Below are positions 17,801 through 25,750 of a stretch of DNA of 59,921 bases, one piece after another; positions within the stretch are counted from its first letter, which is position 1; every line of letters begins with the position of its first letter. The notes under the pieces are model-generated. The model worked only from the letters and a program-made list of their open reading frames with translations, did no database searches and had not been told where the DNA came from. The position numbers and the translations under genes were made by a program. The stretch covers positions 1 through 59,921 of the IMG/VR virus record IMGVR_UViG_3300028800_002273; one strand, written 5' to 3'. The DNA is from a virus.

Positions 17801-18075
17801 TATGGTCGCCCCGAATTATCCGGCGTCACCGTCCCGCCCATGAATTGTGTTCCCCAGCCCGAGCCATCATGCGACGAAACCCGCACCGATACCGGCACAC
17901 CATCCGCCAAACGATTCCCCGTTCCGTAAGCAATCGTCCCCGTCACCTTGCGCGGCGCCACCACATCGGAGAAAGACGCAAACGCATAGTTCAGCGCCGG
18001 CGCCATTTTGGTGTTACCCAACGTCGCCAACCCCTGCACATCCGCATCATCAATGGTAGCCCCGACCGCAATCAC
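14848..18075 (-). CDS. Large baseplate/tail-tip protein with carbohydrate-binding module
   Basis: A 1075-residue protein without a signal peptide. Residues about 247-287 match a CBM5/12-type chitin-binding fold (QWDPGTLYLIGDKVAY, then GSLWTATAN and a terminal YWTA). The rest is beta-rich and repetitive, typical of tail-tip or receptor-binding proteins. Start: an in-frame stop directly precedes the GTG at 18075; the next candidate is Met24. No Shine-Dalgarno sequence is evident for either. It follows the CATG-rich region and heads the fibre block. It is the most likely true virion adhesin of the four large proteins. Confidence 0.7.
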   Translation of the reverse strand: MIAVGATIDDADVQGLATLGNTKMAPALNYAFASFSDVVAPRKVTGTIAYGTGNRLADGVPVSVRVSSHDGSGWGTQFMGGTVTPDNSGRPYKITWSWTAVAGAAKYHVQAVEFGLSSESILGDQFLAVNKIFRIVAGTSFTDDVDFYALANDAWADVGGWQTEELGSLVGAVNTRSPLSRLRELQRMRDDMWTNVLHYAPGTEYFPDAYKLSTDQCVGINPCPAVAHNGKLFLTPFPVKNGGVPAQWDPGTLYLIGDKVAYAGSLWTATANSVNQVPAGGSAYWTASGVPSKDFLLFKNIRFLFSGGDEDFSNANIDYTADIPYLNATSDAADLLWGVMAPLKQVGVGSGSTPNVTVSETFGFKAPVDCQFFARIEIPLRLGGVDVKYILMDVAAGAHGTYNFTATGDYAVPPTSTARCEFFFPATTARAGTQIIHPANDGQKLTLTALADNNVLRGFSFTNTTVDWPADDKWPFVAINLTPMRGVWQADTLPIPAINTFLDTDIAPHVQKLAQLEFNTVPRRIVATALDETFLQGGANSGTVVNPRTAMRQPSPTLVRQEVTYGNVNPPLAKNAKYIATVNYPDDVTLAKYYGPGATAGDDPIVSVSAAISIYVSLKQTVDIADPTTYGFKTTNGQVNFADVQAFYDGSTVAKTAGGKKLFFVIVNDSGADIPVLAILWQQYTPVTIRPVEPGLMAQAAQWPVMRDTDAYPWFSGIDAYRSLSQRTVTLANTAQDNTAFFFNTGVKNFSYSVDVPTLTILVSNTGTPNPLDGSTFQILKAGGTLTWADLVAQYGAAALVTATLHLTVYNATGASHSTTISARFENYGNISAANYLWRFQQYPLVVPSIGVELDPTNQTQGPGECFSNDIFENTEAPIIPPAVQYEQLIPQRGFMITQILVRRLPKLTVKAAGRNPSIYLPPTADADLQELVVAIGFNVGAVHTSFETINPGVFTALTTVTIPHGALEARATVAWPVLHGVPIAYQATDAVRCEVVACFQPIFHNRQYSGAMIQYNSGEYINDLDYAGLAMVNFFRFPNYFEGDPGGFGGVASYTQFPLSAQPVNDFVALLNLL

Positions 18076-18505
18076 TCACAAAACGAACGCGGTCAAATTG
18101 GAATTTGGACTTTGAAGTTTGAGATTTCCACTGTCCTCCATGTCCGGACATGTATTTTTAGGGAATTAAAATACAATTACATGAAAAACATGTTCAAAGC
18201 GCGCGTATTGGGCGTGGACTTCCACGGCGCATGAGCATGATTTTGCATGAAAACGACATGAATAAAAACCAAGCATGACAAGGCTTTTATGCGCTTTGGC
18301 CATGTGCCAAAACTACCGAACATGAGCGACATGAGGTTCGTGTCAAAAACCACAAAAATGTGTCTTTTTACACCAACCACCCTCCATTTACAAAATCAGA
18401 GAAGTTCAGTCAACCCCTAAAATCGAAGCCCACACGTCCCAGAAGATATCACAAACCCATCATCCAAACCACAGCATCTCATAATGGGCGGCGGCACCTT
18501 GCCGC
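18076..18505. other. 430-bp intergenic region between tail and fibre genes
   Basis: The largest gap in the late region. It holds the CATG array (18139-18333), an AT-rich stretch on each side and a small hairpin at 18491-18505 (gcggca, cct, tgccgc) that overlaps the region of the next stop. Short frames exist on both strands (for example a 67-codon minus frame), but their composition follows the CATG repeats and none looks coding. A promoter for the fibre block probably lies here, though no clear -35/-10 pair is visible. Confidence 0.5.
18139..18333. promoter_or_regulatory. CATG-rich array with a 14-bp palindrome
   Basis: Twelve CATG sites start at 18139, 18149, 18180, 18189, 18230, 18236, 18246, 18257, 18274, 18301, 18321 and 18330; fewer than one is expected in 195 random bases. 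Eight continue as CATGA, and many neighbours are 9-11 nt apart, about one helical turn. The first two form a perfect palindrome (catgtccggacatg, 18139-18152). The array lies in an AT-richer 430-bp gap upstream of the fibre block on the minus strand. It may be an operator cluster, an iteron set or a methylation target; no function is shown. Confidence 0.55.
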
Positions 18506-18844
18506 TCACTGCCACCTCGAATTCGAACCTGGCGAAGTCTGAATCCAAAACCCACCACCCAACCACGGCGCATTCCCGGCCGATGGCGTAGGGAAAACGT
18601 AGGTATAAGAACCCGCATTCACGCCACTGGCCACCACCACCTCATCATCCGTGGCATAAACCACCGTTGGACTATATTCCCCACGCATGTGCCCATTCGC
18701 CACGCCACCTCCACCCGTGGACGCACCGGATGTAGGCATGGGCCTGCGCACCGGATGCAACTTATCATGCGTGTTGATGAACCGCCGCGCCTCGTTGTTC
18801 GATCCGCTGGGCGATCTTGGAATGTCATTCCGGTCCACACTCAT
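18506..18844 (-). CDS. Small tail-module protein
   Basis: A 112-residue protein: a charged N-terminal half (MSVDRNDIPRSPSGSNNEAR), a Gly-rich linker (STGGGGVANG) and a small C-terminal beta part (SYTYVFPTPSAG). It begins 5 nt after the stop of the gene at 18850-19653 and is the last gene before the intergenic array. No family is recognised; position suggests a minor tail or baseplate component. Confidence 0.55.
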   Translation of the reverse strand: MSVDRNDIPRSPSGSNNEARRFINTHDKLHPVRRPMPTSGASTGGGGVANGHMRGEYSPTVVYATDDEVVVASGVNAGSYTYVFPTPSAGNAPWLGGGFWIQTSPGSNSRWQ

Positions 18845-18849
18845 TTATT

Positions 18850-19653
18850 TCAGGCGTGCCCGATTTGCGTTTGCTCCCATTGCTCCAGCCAATATTCCGT
18901 GGTGATGTTCGTCCGGCAATTCGCAGCATCCGTGCGCGTTGCGCTCCGCTTCAACCATCCCCACAGATAACCCGCCTGCGTGGCCGGCGCCGGGATGTTC
19001 TGTATGAAATATTGGTAACTACCCGGCATAGGAAATATCCACAGGCTGGAATTCAACACCTCCGAGAGCAATTGCCCGGTCGTGTAAACGCAATCCACGT
19101 TCACATCCGCGATGTTCGACGTGTAATTGTTCCCCACGTTCGTGGTGTGACGCAAAACGTACTGGCTGAACGGATAAACATCCGACCCGCGCAAAATCAG
19201 GTTGTAGACGTTCTTCACATACGTCAGGTCAGCGCCGGCGATGCTCGGATCCAATGTCGATACAAAATCCGACCACTTCACCTTGTTCTCGATCGCGTTC
19301 TTGATGAGCTGTATCTGGTCACCGTAAAAATCCGTGCCATCTCCATAATTCAAGATGCGCAACAGGTTCGGCGCATCGTAACGCGATTTGCTTACCTCAT
19401 TCGCGATGATCTGCCAGGTATCAATCCCGGGGAAATTCGAATCCGACACGATCACCGTCGCAATGCCATGCACCAGCCTGTATTTCGTCGGCACACGGTT
19501 CGCGATATTCAGGTTCGCCAGTGCCACCGCCTGTGCCTCGCTGAACGTTCCGAACGTGAACGTGCGCCGCCCGCCGGTAGTCGGGTCGTATTCATACTCA
19601 TAACCCTCTTCCTGTGGCACCAGCGTGCCGCGAAATTCGATTGGTCCAGCCAT
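18850..19653 (-). CDS. Tail protein after the tape measure (distal-tail candidate)
   Basis: A 267-residue protein beginning MAGPIEFRGTLVPQEEGYEY. The first 60 residues are beta-strand rich, the middle is helical, and the C-terminal part returns to beta with Trp and Tyr. It lies directly downstream of the tape measure gene with a 1-nt gap, the usual place of the distal tail protein in siphoviruses. No motif confirms that assignment. Confidence 0.55.
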   Translation of the reverse strand: MAGPIEFRGTLVPQEEGYEYEYDPTTGGRRTFTFGTFSEAQAVALANLNIANRVPTKYRLVHGIATVIVSDSNFPGIDTWQIIANEVSKSRYDAPNLLRILNYGDGTDFYGDQIQLIKNAIENKVKWSDFVSTLDPSIAGADLTYVKNVYNLILRGSDVYPFSQYVLRHTTNVGNNYTSNIADVNVDCVYTTGQLLSEVLNSSLWIFPMPGSYQYFIQNIPAPATQAGYLWGWLKRSATRTDAANCRTNITTEYWLEQWEQTQIGHA

Positions 19654-19654
19654 A

Positions 19655-21319
19655 TCAGTGTCTCACCCCTCCCTGTTCGTTCGCTGCCACCGCGGCCACC
19701 AGCTTTTGATGCGCCTCAATCGCTTTCAACGTCGCCAAGGCCTGCGCCGCCGTCTGGTTCGCTGTCTTGCCCAATTCCACCAGCGGATTACCGCCTTGCG
19801 CCGTGAACGCGCCCAAACGCTGCATCTGGTTCAATCCATCCGGTCCCTTGCGTTGCCCCAGCTCGTCAATCTTCGTCTGCTTATCCACATTGCCGACGTC
19901 AGCGGCCACCTGGTTCTTGTAATTCTTTTCGTACACCGAAGATTCCATGGAAGCTTTGTTGGAATTATCCTTCAGCGAATCCGCAGCCGATTTCGATTCA
20001 CCCGCCTTGCGCAATGCATCCGCCAATGCCTGCTCATCCGGCTTCATGTTCGCCTTCAAATTTTTGATCTCGTCATCCGCCAGATTCGCAAAACCACTGT
20101 GTAGTTGCACCGCGGAATCCTGCCGTTTCCATTCTTTGGAACCGGGCGTGGCTTTGGCACGCGCATCCTCCGCCTCATCCGCTTCCCGGAGGTTATTTTT
20201 TTTGATCTTCTCCAGTTGCGCCAGGCGCTGTGCGTTCGCGATGCCCTCCGGGCTGTTGTTCACCTTATCGCTCGCTACCTGCGCCGCTGCCTGGTCTTCC
20301 TTGGCCTTCTTCGCTGCCGTTTGCGAATCGTCATACGCACGTTGCGCAATGTCAGACAACGAATCTGATTTCGCCTTGGCCTTGTCGCGGATGTCCTGTT
20401 TCTCCACTTCGCCGCGTTGCCGGATCGCCTCCGTTTTGCTGATCTTGCCGGTTTTTTCAGCGAGTTCTATCTCGAGCAACTTGCCTTTCTTCTTCGCTTC
20501 AGCGAGATTGGCCTGCGCATCCGCTTCCGCCTTCATCGCCTCGATCAATACGCGTGAACGTTCCACCGAACGGTCCTTCTCCTCGTTCAACTTCGCCAAG
20601 GCATCCCGCGTCTTTTCCGTTGCGTCATACAAACGGTCCATCGCCTGCGCCACTTCCTCATGGCTCAATTTCACTTTCAACGCCGCCTGCGCCGCCTGCG
20701 TCTGCATATCCCGGTAATATTGCCAGGCCTTGATGCCCAGCCATACCACTGCTACCAACGCCACCAGCGCCAGTGCCACAATGCTAGTGACCGATATTGA
20801 TGCCTTCGTGGCCGCTGCCGCCTGCAGTTCCGCAATCGCCTTTGCGCGCAACGCAATCGCGTCCTCTTCCGCAAACGTCGCCTCTGCCTGCAATGACAAA
20901 CAGGACTCCATCTGTGATGCGGTCGCAAAATTAGACGCCTCCATCGCCTCGAGTTCCGCACGCGCCTTCTGACGCATCGTTTCCGCCGCCACCATAGCCA
21001 TGTCCGCTTCCACTGCTGTGGCCTCCGACAAACGCAGTGCTTCCGTGGCATTGTCCTTCATTAGAATCTTCACGATGCCCAGACGTTGCGCCAAAATCGT
21101 CAGCGAGCCCGGCAACCTGGTGAAATTCCCGCGTGACAACTCGCGCATGAGCACCACCGACTCCGTGATCACCCCGCCGCGCATGTGGCCGCCGCCTGCA
21201 CCACCGGCCAGCGCGCCATTGATGCGCAACGCCGATTGACGCGCCTGCGCCTCGCTCTTCGCCAGCATGCGCTCATACGGCCCGGAATTGCCGCCCAGTG
21301 TGACGATTAAGCCGGGCAT
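19655..21319 (-). CDS. Tape measure protein
   Basis: A 554-residue protein dominated by long Ala/Lys/Glu coiled coil (residues about 70-180 and 210-480), with one strongly hydrophobic helix near residues 180-200 (SIVALALVALVAVVWLGIKA). This mix of extended helix and a single membrane-like segment is characteristic of tail tape measures. At about 1.5 angstrom per residue it would predict a tail near 80 nm, a general rule for the family. The start overlaps the gene upstream by 13 nt. The N-terminus (MPGLIVTLGGNSGPYERMLA) resembles other phage tape measures that begin with a short beta part. Confidence 0.8.
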   Translation of the reverse strand: MPGLIVTLGGNSGPYERMLAKSEAQARQSALRINGALAGGAGGGHMRGGVITESVVLMRELSRGNFTRLPGSLTILAQRLGIVKILMKDNATEALRLSEATAVEADMAMVAAETMRQKARAELEAMEASNFATASQMESCLSLQAEATFAEEDAIALRAKAIAELQAAAATKASISVTSIVALALVALVAVVWLGIKAWQYYRDMQTQAAQAALKVKLSHEEVAQAMDRLYDATEKTRDALAKLNEEKDRSVERSRVLIEAMKAEADAQANLAEAKKKGKLLEIELAEKTGKISKTEAIRQRGEVEKQDIRDKAKAKSDSLSDIAQRAYDDSQTAAKKAKEDQAAAQVASDKVNNSPEGIANAQRLAQLEKIKKNNLREADEAEDARAKATPGSKEWKRQDSAVQLHSGFANLADDEIKNLKANMKPDEQALADALRKAGESKSAADSLKDNSNKASMESSVYEKNYKNQVAADVGNVDKQTKIDELGQRKGPDGLNQMQRLGAFTAQGGNPLVELGKTANQTAAQALATLKAIEAHQKLVAAVAANEQGGVRH

Positions 21320-22065
21320 GGTGCTCCTTTCGCCTCAAATGCGCGCACCTCATCCTCCGTCGCCGCAAATTCACGCAACTTCGGAAATTTCTTCAACGCC
21401 GCTGCGCGGTCCGCGTCCGTTTTCGCGTTCTTCCACGCCGCGCACGTATCGTTGTATTCGTTCTTTACCTTGTCCGTCTCGATACGCGTTTTCTCTTCGT
21501 CCTCATTCTCGATCTGCACTGCGCCGATGGATTCCATCTGCACAAAATATCTCCAGATCGCCAATCCAAACGGATAATCCCAGGCCGCGTCTAACATCGC
21601 CTGTGGTTTGGAAATTTTCTGTATCTCCGGCAACGTCATCACGAACTGATGCACTTGTGCCAGCAGCGGCGCTCCAAACGTCCGTCCCGGCTGTTCACCG
21701 GCCGCCAGACGCCGGCGCGAAAGACGCGGCGCGCACCTGCTCATGTTCAGATAATGAAAAAACGACATCGCCTCGCGCGCATAATCCTCCGCACCATATT
21801 TTTTCCGTGAAGATTGCAGAAACCACCCGCGCACACGCGAAAACCGTTTCCGGTGGAAGTTAGAACAGATGCTGGTCGCACGGTCCAACGCATCAATGCG
21901 CTTCCACAGCGGCAACAATTTGAAACCCAATGGAGATTCCGTCAGGAAAGCGTTGCGTTCCGCCAGCAACAAGGCCTCGTGTCGCAGTGCATACGTCTGC
22001 AACCACAATCCATAGACGCACACCGGGCTTTGCCGCAGCGCGTCGGCATAGGCGGTGTCCTGCAT
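21307..22065 (-). CDS. Protein upstream of the tape measure (tail assembly region)
   Basis: A 252-residue, mainly helical protein, Arg-rich in the middle (SRRRLAAGEQPGRTFGAP). It overlaps the tape measure start, in the place where siphoviruses usually encode tail assembly chaperones, sometimes by a frameshift. I see no slippery sequence joining it to the gene upstream. Assignment as a chaperone is positional only. Confidence 0.5.
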   Translation of the reverse strand: MQDTAYADALRQSPVCVYGLWLQTYALRHEALLLAERNAFLTESPLGFKLLPLWKRIDALDRATSICSNFHRKRFSRVRGWFLQSSRKKYGAEDYAREAMSFFHYLNMSRCAPRLSRRRLAAGEQPGRTFGAPLLAQVHQFVMTLPEIQKISKPQAMLDAAWDYPFGLAIWRYFVQMESIGAVQIENEDEEKTRIETDKVKNEYNDTCAAWKNAKTDADRAAALKKFPKLREFAATEDEVRAFEAKGAPCPA

Positions 22066-22073
22066 AAAGTGTT

Positions 22074-22328
22074 TTATCCGGGCGAATTGGCAGCGGGCTC
22101 CGCAGATTCAGGCTTGGCAGGCACTACCTGGTTGAAATTCTTCGCGTGCAGGTCGCCGATCAAACGCTGATTCTGGCTCACCGCGATATCCGGCGCATCC
22201 GCGTTCAAACCTTTGCCATCATGGCTGTGTATCATCACCAGCATGCCCTTGACCGGCTGTCCTTTGCCGTCCACACCCTCAACGATGTGTCCAGTCTCCG
22301 CCTTCGCACCATTTTTGTAAGTAGCCAT
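22074..22328 (-). CDS. Small protein between tail tube and assembly genes
   Basis: An 84-residue protein (MATYKNGAKAETGHIVEG) with a compact beta-like N-terminal 60 residues and a Pro/Ala-rich tail. It is 4 nt after the tail-tube stop and 8 nt before the next gene. It may be the first tail assembly chaperone or a tube-capping protein; the sequence shows no known motif. Confidence 0.5.
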   Translation of the reverse strand: MATYKNGAKAETGHIVEGVDGKGQPVKGMLVMIHSHDGKGLNADAPDIAVSQNQRLIGDLHAKNFNQVVPAKPESAEPAANSPG

Positions 22329-22332
22329 AAAA

Positions 22333-22776
22333 TCAAGTAGGGATGCTGGTCATCAGCGTGTTTTGCGTGGCGTCCGCATAAGCCTTCAGCGAGAGTTTGA
22401 ATTTGGCGACATCATCATTCTTCATCGCGATGTTCGAACCGCTCTGCACCGTCCAAGTCGTGTTCGCCACCGCCAGATCACTGCCAGCAATCACGATGTT
22501 CGACAACTTCGGCAGAAACCCGCCATTCGTCACCGAATTGATCTTCGCCGCGTTCACCTTCGTGTCACCGAGCAATTCAAATTCAATGTCGCCTTTGTAC
22601 TTCTCATTCTGCGCGCGCTCCGAGCAATCATTCCCCGTCCGGTCCAGTTTGATATCGTCCTGGAATTCCTGCGTGATATTGAAAGTCTGCGGCTCCGCAT
22701 ATCCAATCACGTCAAACGTGGCCGAACCAAAACCAGAATTGATCTGCGCCTTGCCGCGAAAAGTGATGAGTGGCAT
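22333..22776 (-). CDS. Major tail tube protein candidate
   Basis: A 147-residue beta-rich protein (MPLITFRGKAQINSGFGSAT) with size and strand pattern like siphoviral tube proteins. Its position before two small genes and the tape measure fits. It lacks the signal peptide of the two genes upstream, as expected for a cytoplasmically assembled tube. Specific family not recognised. Confidence 0.6.
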   Translation of the reverse strand: MPLITFRGKAQINSGFGSATFDVIGYAEPQTFNITQEFQDDIKLDRTGNDCSERAQNEKYKGDIEFELLGDTKVNAAKINSVTNGGFLPKLSNIVIAGSDLAVANTTWTVQSGSNIAMKNDDVAKFKLSLKAYADATQNTLMTSIPT

Positions 22777-22782
22777 AAATTT

Positions 22783-23193
22783 TTAAGGAGAGGTATAATT
22801 TCCGCCGATGGATACATCGCCCGTGTTCCATGAGTTTGTTTCCGCGCCAACCACAAAATAAACCGGCACAGTGACCGATTGCGGCTGTATCGTTTCCGTG
22901 GTCGTGTTTGTGCCCGCCGGACGGTACACCGGCCCGATCTTCACAAAATTTGTTTTATCCAACGAAAACTTGAGATACCCATTGAAAGCGTTCGTTATGC
23001 TCAAATCGCTGTAAGTGATCGTTATTTTTCCCACCGACACCGGTGTAGAATTCGTTTGTAAAACCGCGCTATTCGTTCCACCCGGCGTCTTCATCAGGCT
23101 CAAAGAAGTGAAAAGATTTCCATCCGCGCGCGCCGTGAACGAAAGGCAAATCGCAAATATAAAAACCAGCAAGGCAAGAAATAGCTTCTTCAT
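22783..23193 (-). CDS. Small exported beta protein in the tail operon (paralogue of the next upstream gene)
   Basis: A 136-residue protein with a textbook signal peptide (MKKLFLALLVFIFAICLSFT, cleaved near ARA-D). The mature 110 residues look like one beta-sandwich. It shares length, a GTN-(S/P)-(A/S)-V stretch and overall strand layout with the protein at 23258-23656, so the two are probably tandem paralogues separated by a REP-like palindrome. It lies 6 nt from the tail tube gene. Why a protein in this place would be exported is unclear. Confidence 0.65.
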   Translation of the reverse strand: MKKLFLALLVFIFAICLSFTARADGNLFTSLSLMKTPGGTNSAVLQTNSTPVSVGKITITYSDLSITNAFNGYLKFSLDKTNFVKIGPVYRPAGTNTTTETIQPQSVTVPVYFVVGAETNSWNTGDVSIGGNYTSP

Positions 23194-23225
23194 CTCGAAA
23201 ATTCGGATAAGTCAACCCCCGCAAG

Positions 23226-23258
23226 GCTTGGAGTCCCGCCTTCAGGCGGCGCGCCACC
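23226..23258. repeat. REP-like palindrome
   Basis: The text cccgccttcaggcggcgc holds ccgcc (23236-23240) and ggcgg (23245-23249) around ttca, flanked by ggcttggagt and cgccacc. The flank-plus-stem phrase resembles dispersed palindromes I remember from Verrucomicrobia genomes. It fills the gap between two paralogous exported-protein genes. Confidence 0.5.
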
Positions 23259-23656
23259 TAATTGTGAAGAATCGAAGTCGAAGAAGGCGTTGCCGGATTC
23301 GTGGATACCACATCCACTTCCAAAAACACCGGCAGACCGCTCAGGTTTAACGGCACATTGTATTGCGCCGCGTTCGTCGCCGGCGGCACCCAATTCGTCA
23401 GCACCAGCCAGGAATTTGTGTTCCCTATCGCCAGCCGGGCCCGATACGTCAGCGTATTCGTCGTCGGCAAACCGCCATTTTGGAATTGATACACCAATTG
23501 TCCCAGATTCAAGCTGCCTGGCGCCTGATAGATCACGCTCGGATTCGTCCCCACTGGCAGCGAAAAATTCAACATCAGGTTCGTGGAAAACACCTGCGCA
23601 CGCGCACCTATGCACACCAGCAACGCCAACAGGAAAATAAAAAGTTTCGTCTTCAC
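23258..23656 (-). CDS. Small exported beta protein in the tail operon
   Basis: A 132-residue protein starting at GTG (VKTKLFIFLLALLVCIGARA is the signal peptide). The start is fixed by a GTGA overlap with the gene upstream; the longer frame to 23731 lies inside that gene. The mature part is beta-rich with several Thr-Asn pairs and aligns loosely with its neighbour at 22783-23193. Possibly a surface or envelope protein made together with the tail, or a virion protein folded in the periplasm. Confidence 0.65.
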   Translation of the reverse strand: MKTKLFIFLLALLVCIGARAQVFSTNLMLNFSLPVGTNPSVIYQAPGSLNLGQLVYQFQNGGLPTTNTLTYRARLAIGNTNSWLVLTNWVPPATNAAQYNVPLNLSGLPVFLEVDVVSTNPATPSSTSILHN

Positions 23657-23988
23657 AGCTTCACGCTCCAGGTAAAATTGAAATCGTAAGTCTCCGTCGC
23701 CTTCTTTCCGCCCGGCACATCGCCCATGCACACATGCGCATCAATCGTCACATGATTGAACTTCGCGTCCGCCCCATTGACCCGCTCGATCATCGCGTTT
23801 CGCCAGCACGCCGGTATGTCCAGACGCTTCTTGATCTCCGTCAGCACGCCTTCGCGCGAACCGTCAAAGTCATGCCCCGGCACACTCCACCATCCCGCCG
23901 GCCGCTTCTCCGCCTTCGTGCCCGCTACCGCCGGCGGCAAATCGCCCTCAGCCACCGGCGCAATCAAAGTTTCCGTTTCACCGTTCAT
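23653..23988 (-). CDS. Hypothetical tail-module protein
   Basis: A 111-residue protein (MNGETETLIAPVAEGDLPPA) with a disordered first 30 residues and a compact alpha/beta rest containing WWSVPGHDFDG and Cys62. It sits between the tail-terminator candidate and the exported pair, joined to the latter by GTGA. Not recognised. Confidence 0.5.
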   Translation of the reverse strand: MNGETETLIAPVAEGDLPPAVAGTKAEKRPAGWWSVPGHDFDGSREGVLTEIKKRLDIPACWRNAMIERVNGADAKFNHVTIDAHVCMGDVPGGKKATETYDFNFTWSVKL

Positions 23989-24006
23989 AAAATTATTAAA
24001 AAACGC

Positions 24007-24597
24007 TTAATCCGCATTACATGGCACCGCGTGTATCTCGAAATTCCGCGTCTCAAAAAAATAAAGTCCGCCATCCGCACCCTTCCCCGCCCGTACCGAA
24101 CCCAAAAACCGCACACGCTGGCAGGTGAAATTCACCATATCCGCATTATCCTTCGCGCGTTTTACCGCGATCGGGTCCGCACCGTTCGTTTCATCCACCG
24201 CCAAAGCGCGCCCGAACTGCGTTATCAGATCCGCTGTTGCGCGAAAATCCCGGTCCCCCACGTCATACCGCTGCGACATCGCCGCCATCACGTTCCCGAT
24301 CCAGTCATTCACCTGCTTCCAGTTCCACGCCTGGTCTGCCTGTTCCGGCTGCACAATCGCCGGAAAAATACTTTGTATCCGCGTCTGATAGACCTCAATC
24401 CGGCTATCCATCACTCCTTCAATGGATTGATGCGCCAAAATGTCATTACACGGCGCATCCCGATCCGTGTTGTCATTCGTCACGTGATTGTTCGTCACAT
24501 CCCCCACCCCACACTTCACAAAATAATTCGCCACCGCACGCTCGATCTGCGAACCCGTATTCGGCAATGGTTGAAATTGGGGAACGTCCAAAGGCAT
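24007..24597 (-). CDS. Tail terminator/head-tail joining candidate
   Basis: A 196-residue protein (MPLDVPQFQPLPNTGSQIER) with a helix-then-sheet layout. It follows the gp10-like gene by 23 nt, the normal place of the tail terminator in HK97-type gene order. The assignment is by order only. Confidence 0.5.
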   Translation of the reverse strand: MPLDVPQFQPLPNTGSQIERAVANYFVKCGVGDVTNNHVTNDNTDRDAPCNDILAHQSIEGVMDSRIEVYQTRIQSIFPAIVQPEQADQAWNWKQVNDWIGNVMAAMSQRYDVGDRDFRATADLITQFGRALAVDETNGADPIAVKRAKDNADMVNFTCQRVRFLGSVRAGKGADGGLYFFETRNFEIHAVPCNAD

Positions 24598-24620
24598 TCA
24601 GAAAAGCATCAAAGTCAAAA

Positions 24621-25475
24621 TCACTCCAATAGCTTCTGCACCGGCACCAGGTTATCCGACATCCGCATGCCAAACTCCCCACGCGCATCCAGGTTCGCCG
24701 TCTCCTGGTCAATCGCCGTCTGTAGATGTGGTCCTGATTTTTCAATCAACGCCCGGCGCCTGTTCTCATCCTCCACCGAATTTCCGCTCGATTCCCCCAC
24801 ATTATTTTCCGCCGTGATCGAAATTGTCCCGCTCCCCGATCCAGAAACATCCAGCAAACCCAGTTTGTCCGGACTCACCGTCGTCAAAGAATTCGTCGCC
24901 TCCCTCATCGCACTCGCCGCGGACCGATATTTCTTGCTGTGTTGAAAAAACGGGCTGGCGAAACAATCCTTGATCGCCTTCGAATAGCCCGCCTTCAGGA
25001 AAGCGCTCGCCGAATGACGCGCCTTCACCATCTGCGTAGCCTTTTGCGCCACCCAATCCCAAAACGCCTGCACACCACTCGTGCCAGGCAAACCCAGCGC
25101 CCACCTGTTCCCCGTCAACAGATTGAAATTCGCCCGGCCCGTCGCTTGGCTGATACCAGGATTATGCAATCGAGACACCACAACCATCTCCGCGCCTGTC
25201 TTCGCCGTTGTCGCCACATCCAGCTTTCCTGATTTCAAAGGCAAACCCTTGCGCGCGCCACGCGTGGATAAAACCGGCGTCGAAACGACCGCCAGCTCAG
25301 AATCCATATCCGGTATCTCCACCTTGGGCGTCTCCCTCTGCGCATTCACCATGATCCAGCCCATGCTCGTCACACACTGTTCCTCCAACGAACGACGCCC
25401 ACAAGCCACCGCCGCCGGCAACGCCTTCGACAATCCAGACGTATCCATTTTCGCCTCTAAAACCAAATCGCTCAT
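24621..25475 (-). CDS. HK97 gp10-like minor tail/head-completion protein
   Basis: A 284-residue protein. Residues 1-190 have the pattern of HK97 gp10-type proteins: an N-terminal helix that contains a hydrophobic face, an Arg-rich segment (STRGARKGLPLKSGK) and a helix-rich middle (HSASAFLKAGYSKAIKD). The Ser/Gly-rich 200-230 region is a linker. It is the first gene of the minus-strand tail operon after the plus-strand cassette, so its promoter should lie in 25476-25750. Confidence 0.55.
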   Translation of the reverse strand: MSDLVLEAKMDTSGLSKALPAAVACGRRSLEEQCVTSMGWIMVNAQRETPKVEIPDMDSELAVVSTPVLSTRGARKGLPLKSGKLDVATTAKTGAEMVVVSRLHNPGISQATGRANFNLLTGNRWALGLPGTSGVQAFWDWVAQKATQMVKARHSASAFLKAGYSKAIKDCFASPFFQHSKKYRSAASAMREATNSLTTVSPDKLGLLDVSGSGSGTISITAENNVGESSGNSVEDENRRRALIEKSGPHLQTAIDQETANLDARGEFGMRMSDNLVPVQKLLE

Positions 25476-25750
25476 TCAACAAATCCATTCAGTCAAAACT
25501 CACAAACCCGTTGATTCCATTGGTCGAAATACATTCCACAAAATGAAAAACATGCGCCACATACAACGCAACTCATTGATATTGCACCAATTACACCGCA
25601 TAAAAATTACGAATAAGTATTAATGACTTTCCAAACCTCATTCACAGGAGATCAAAAGAGTTCGGTAACTAGGATACGGCAACTTTTGCCGGTAAGAATC
25701 CTTAGGCAATAGTTGCCTATTGACGGGGCTGGTCCAGTTGCTACGGTCAA
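25476..25750. promoter_or_regulatory. Divergent intergenic region between tail operon and plus-strand cassette
   Basis: This AT-richer gap separates two operons that run apart, so it must hold promoters for both. Near the cassette side are two small hairpins: cggcaa-ctt-ttgccg and ggcaa-tag-ttgcc, at about 25678-25722, followed by attgacgg, a possible plus-strand -35. They look like operator half-sites, but no -10 pairing is certain. No tRNA, gene or longer repeat is visible. Confidence 0.4.

Noticed and set aside
18177-18380. 67-codon minus frame in the CATG-rich region
   Set aside because: Its Met and His content simply mirrors the CATG repeats; no coding bias and no ribosome-binding site.
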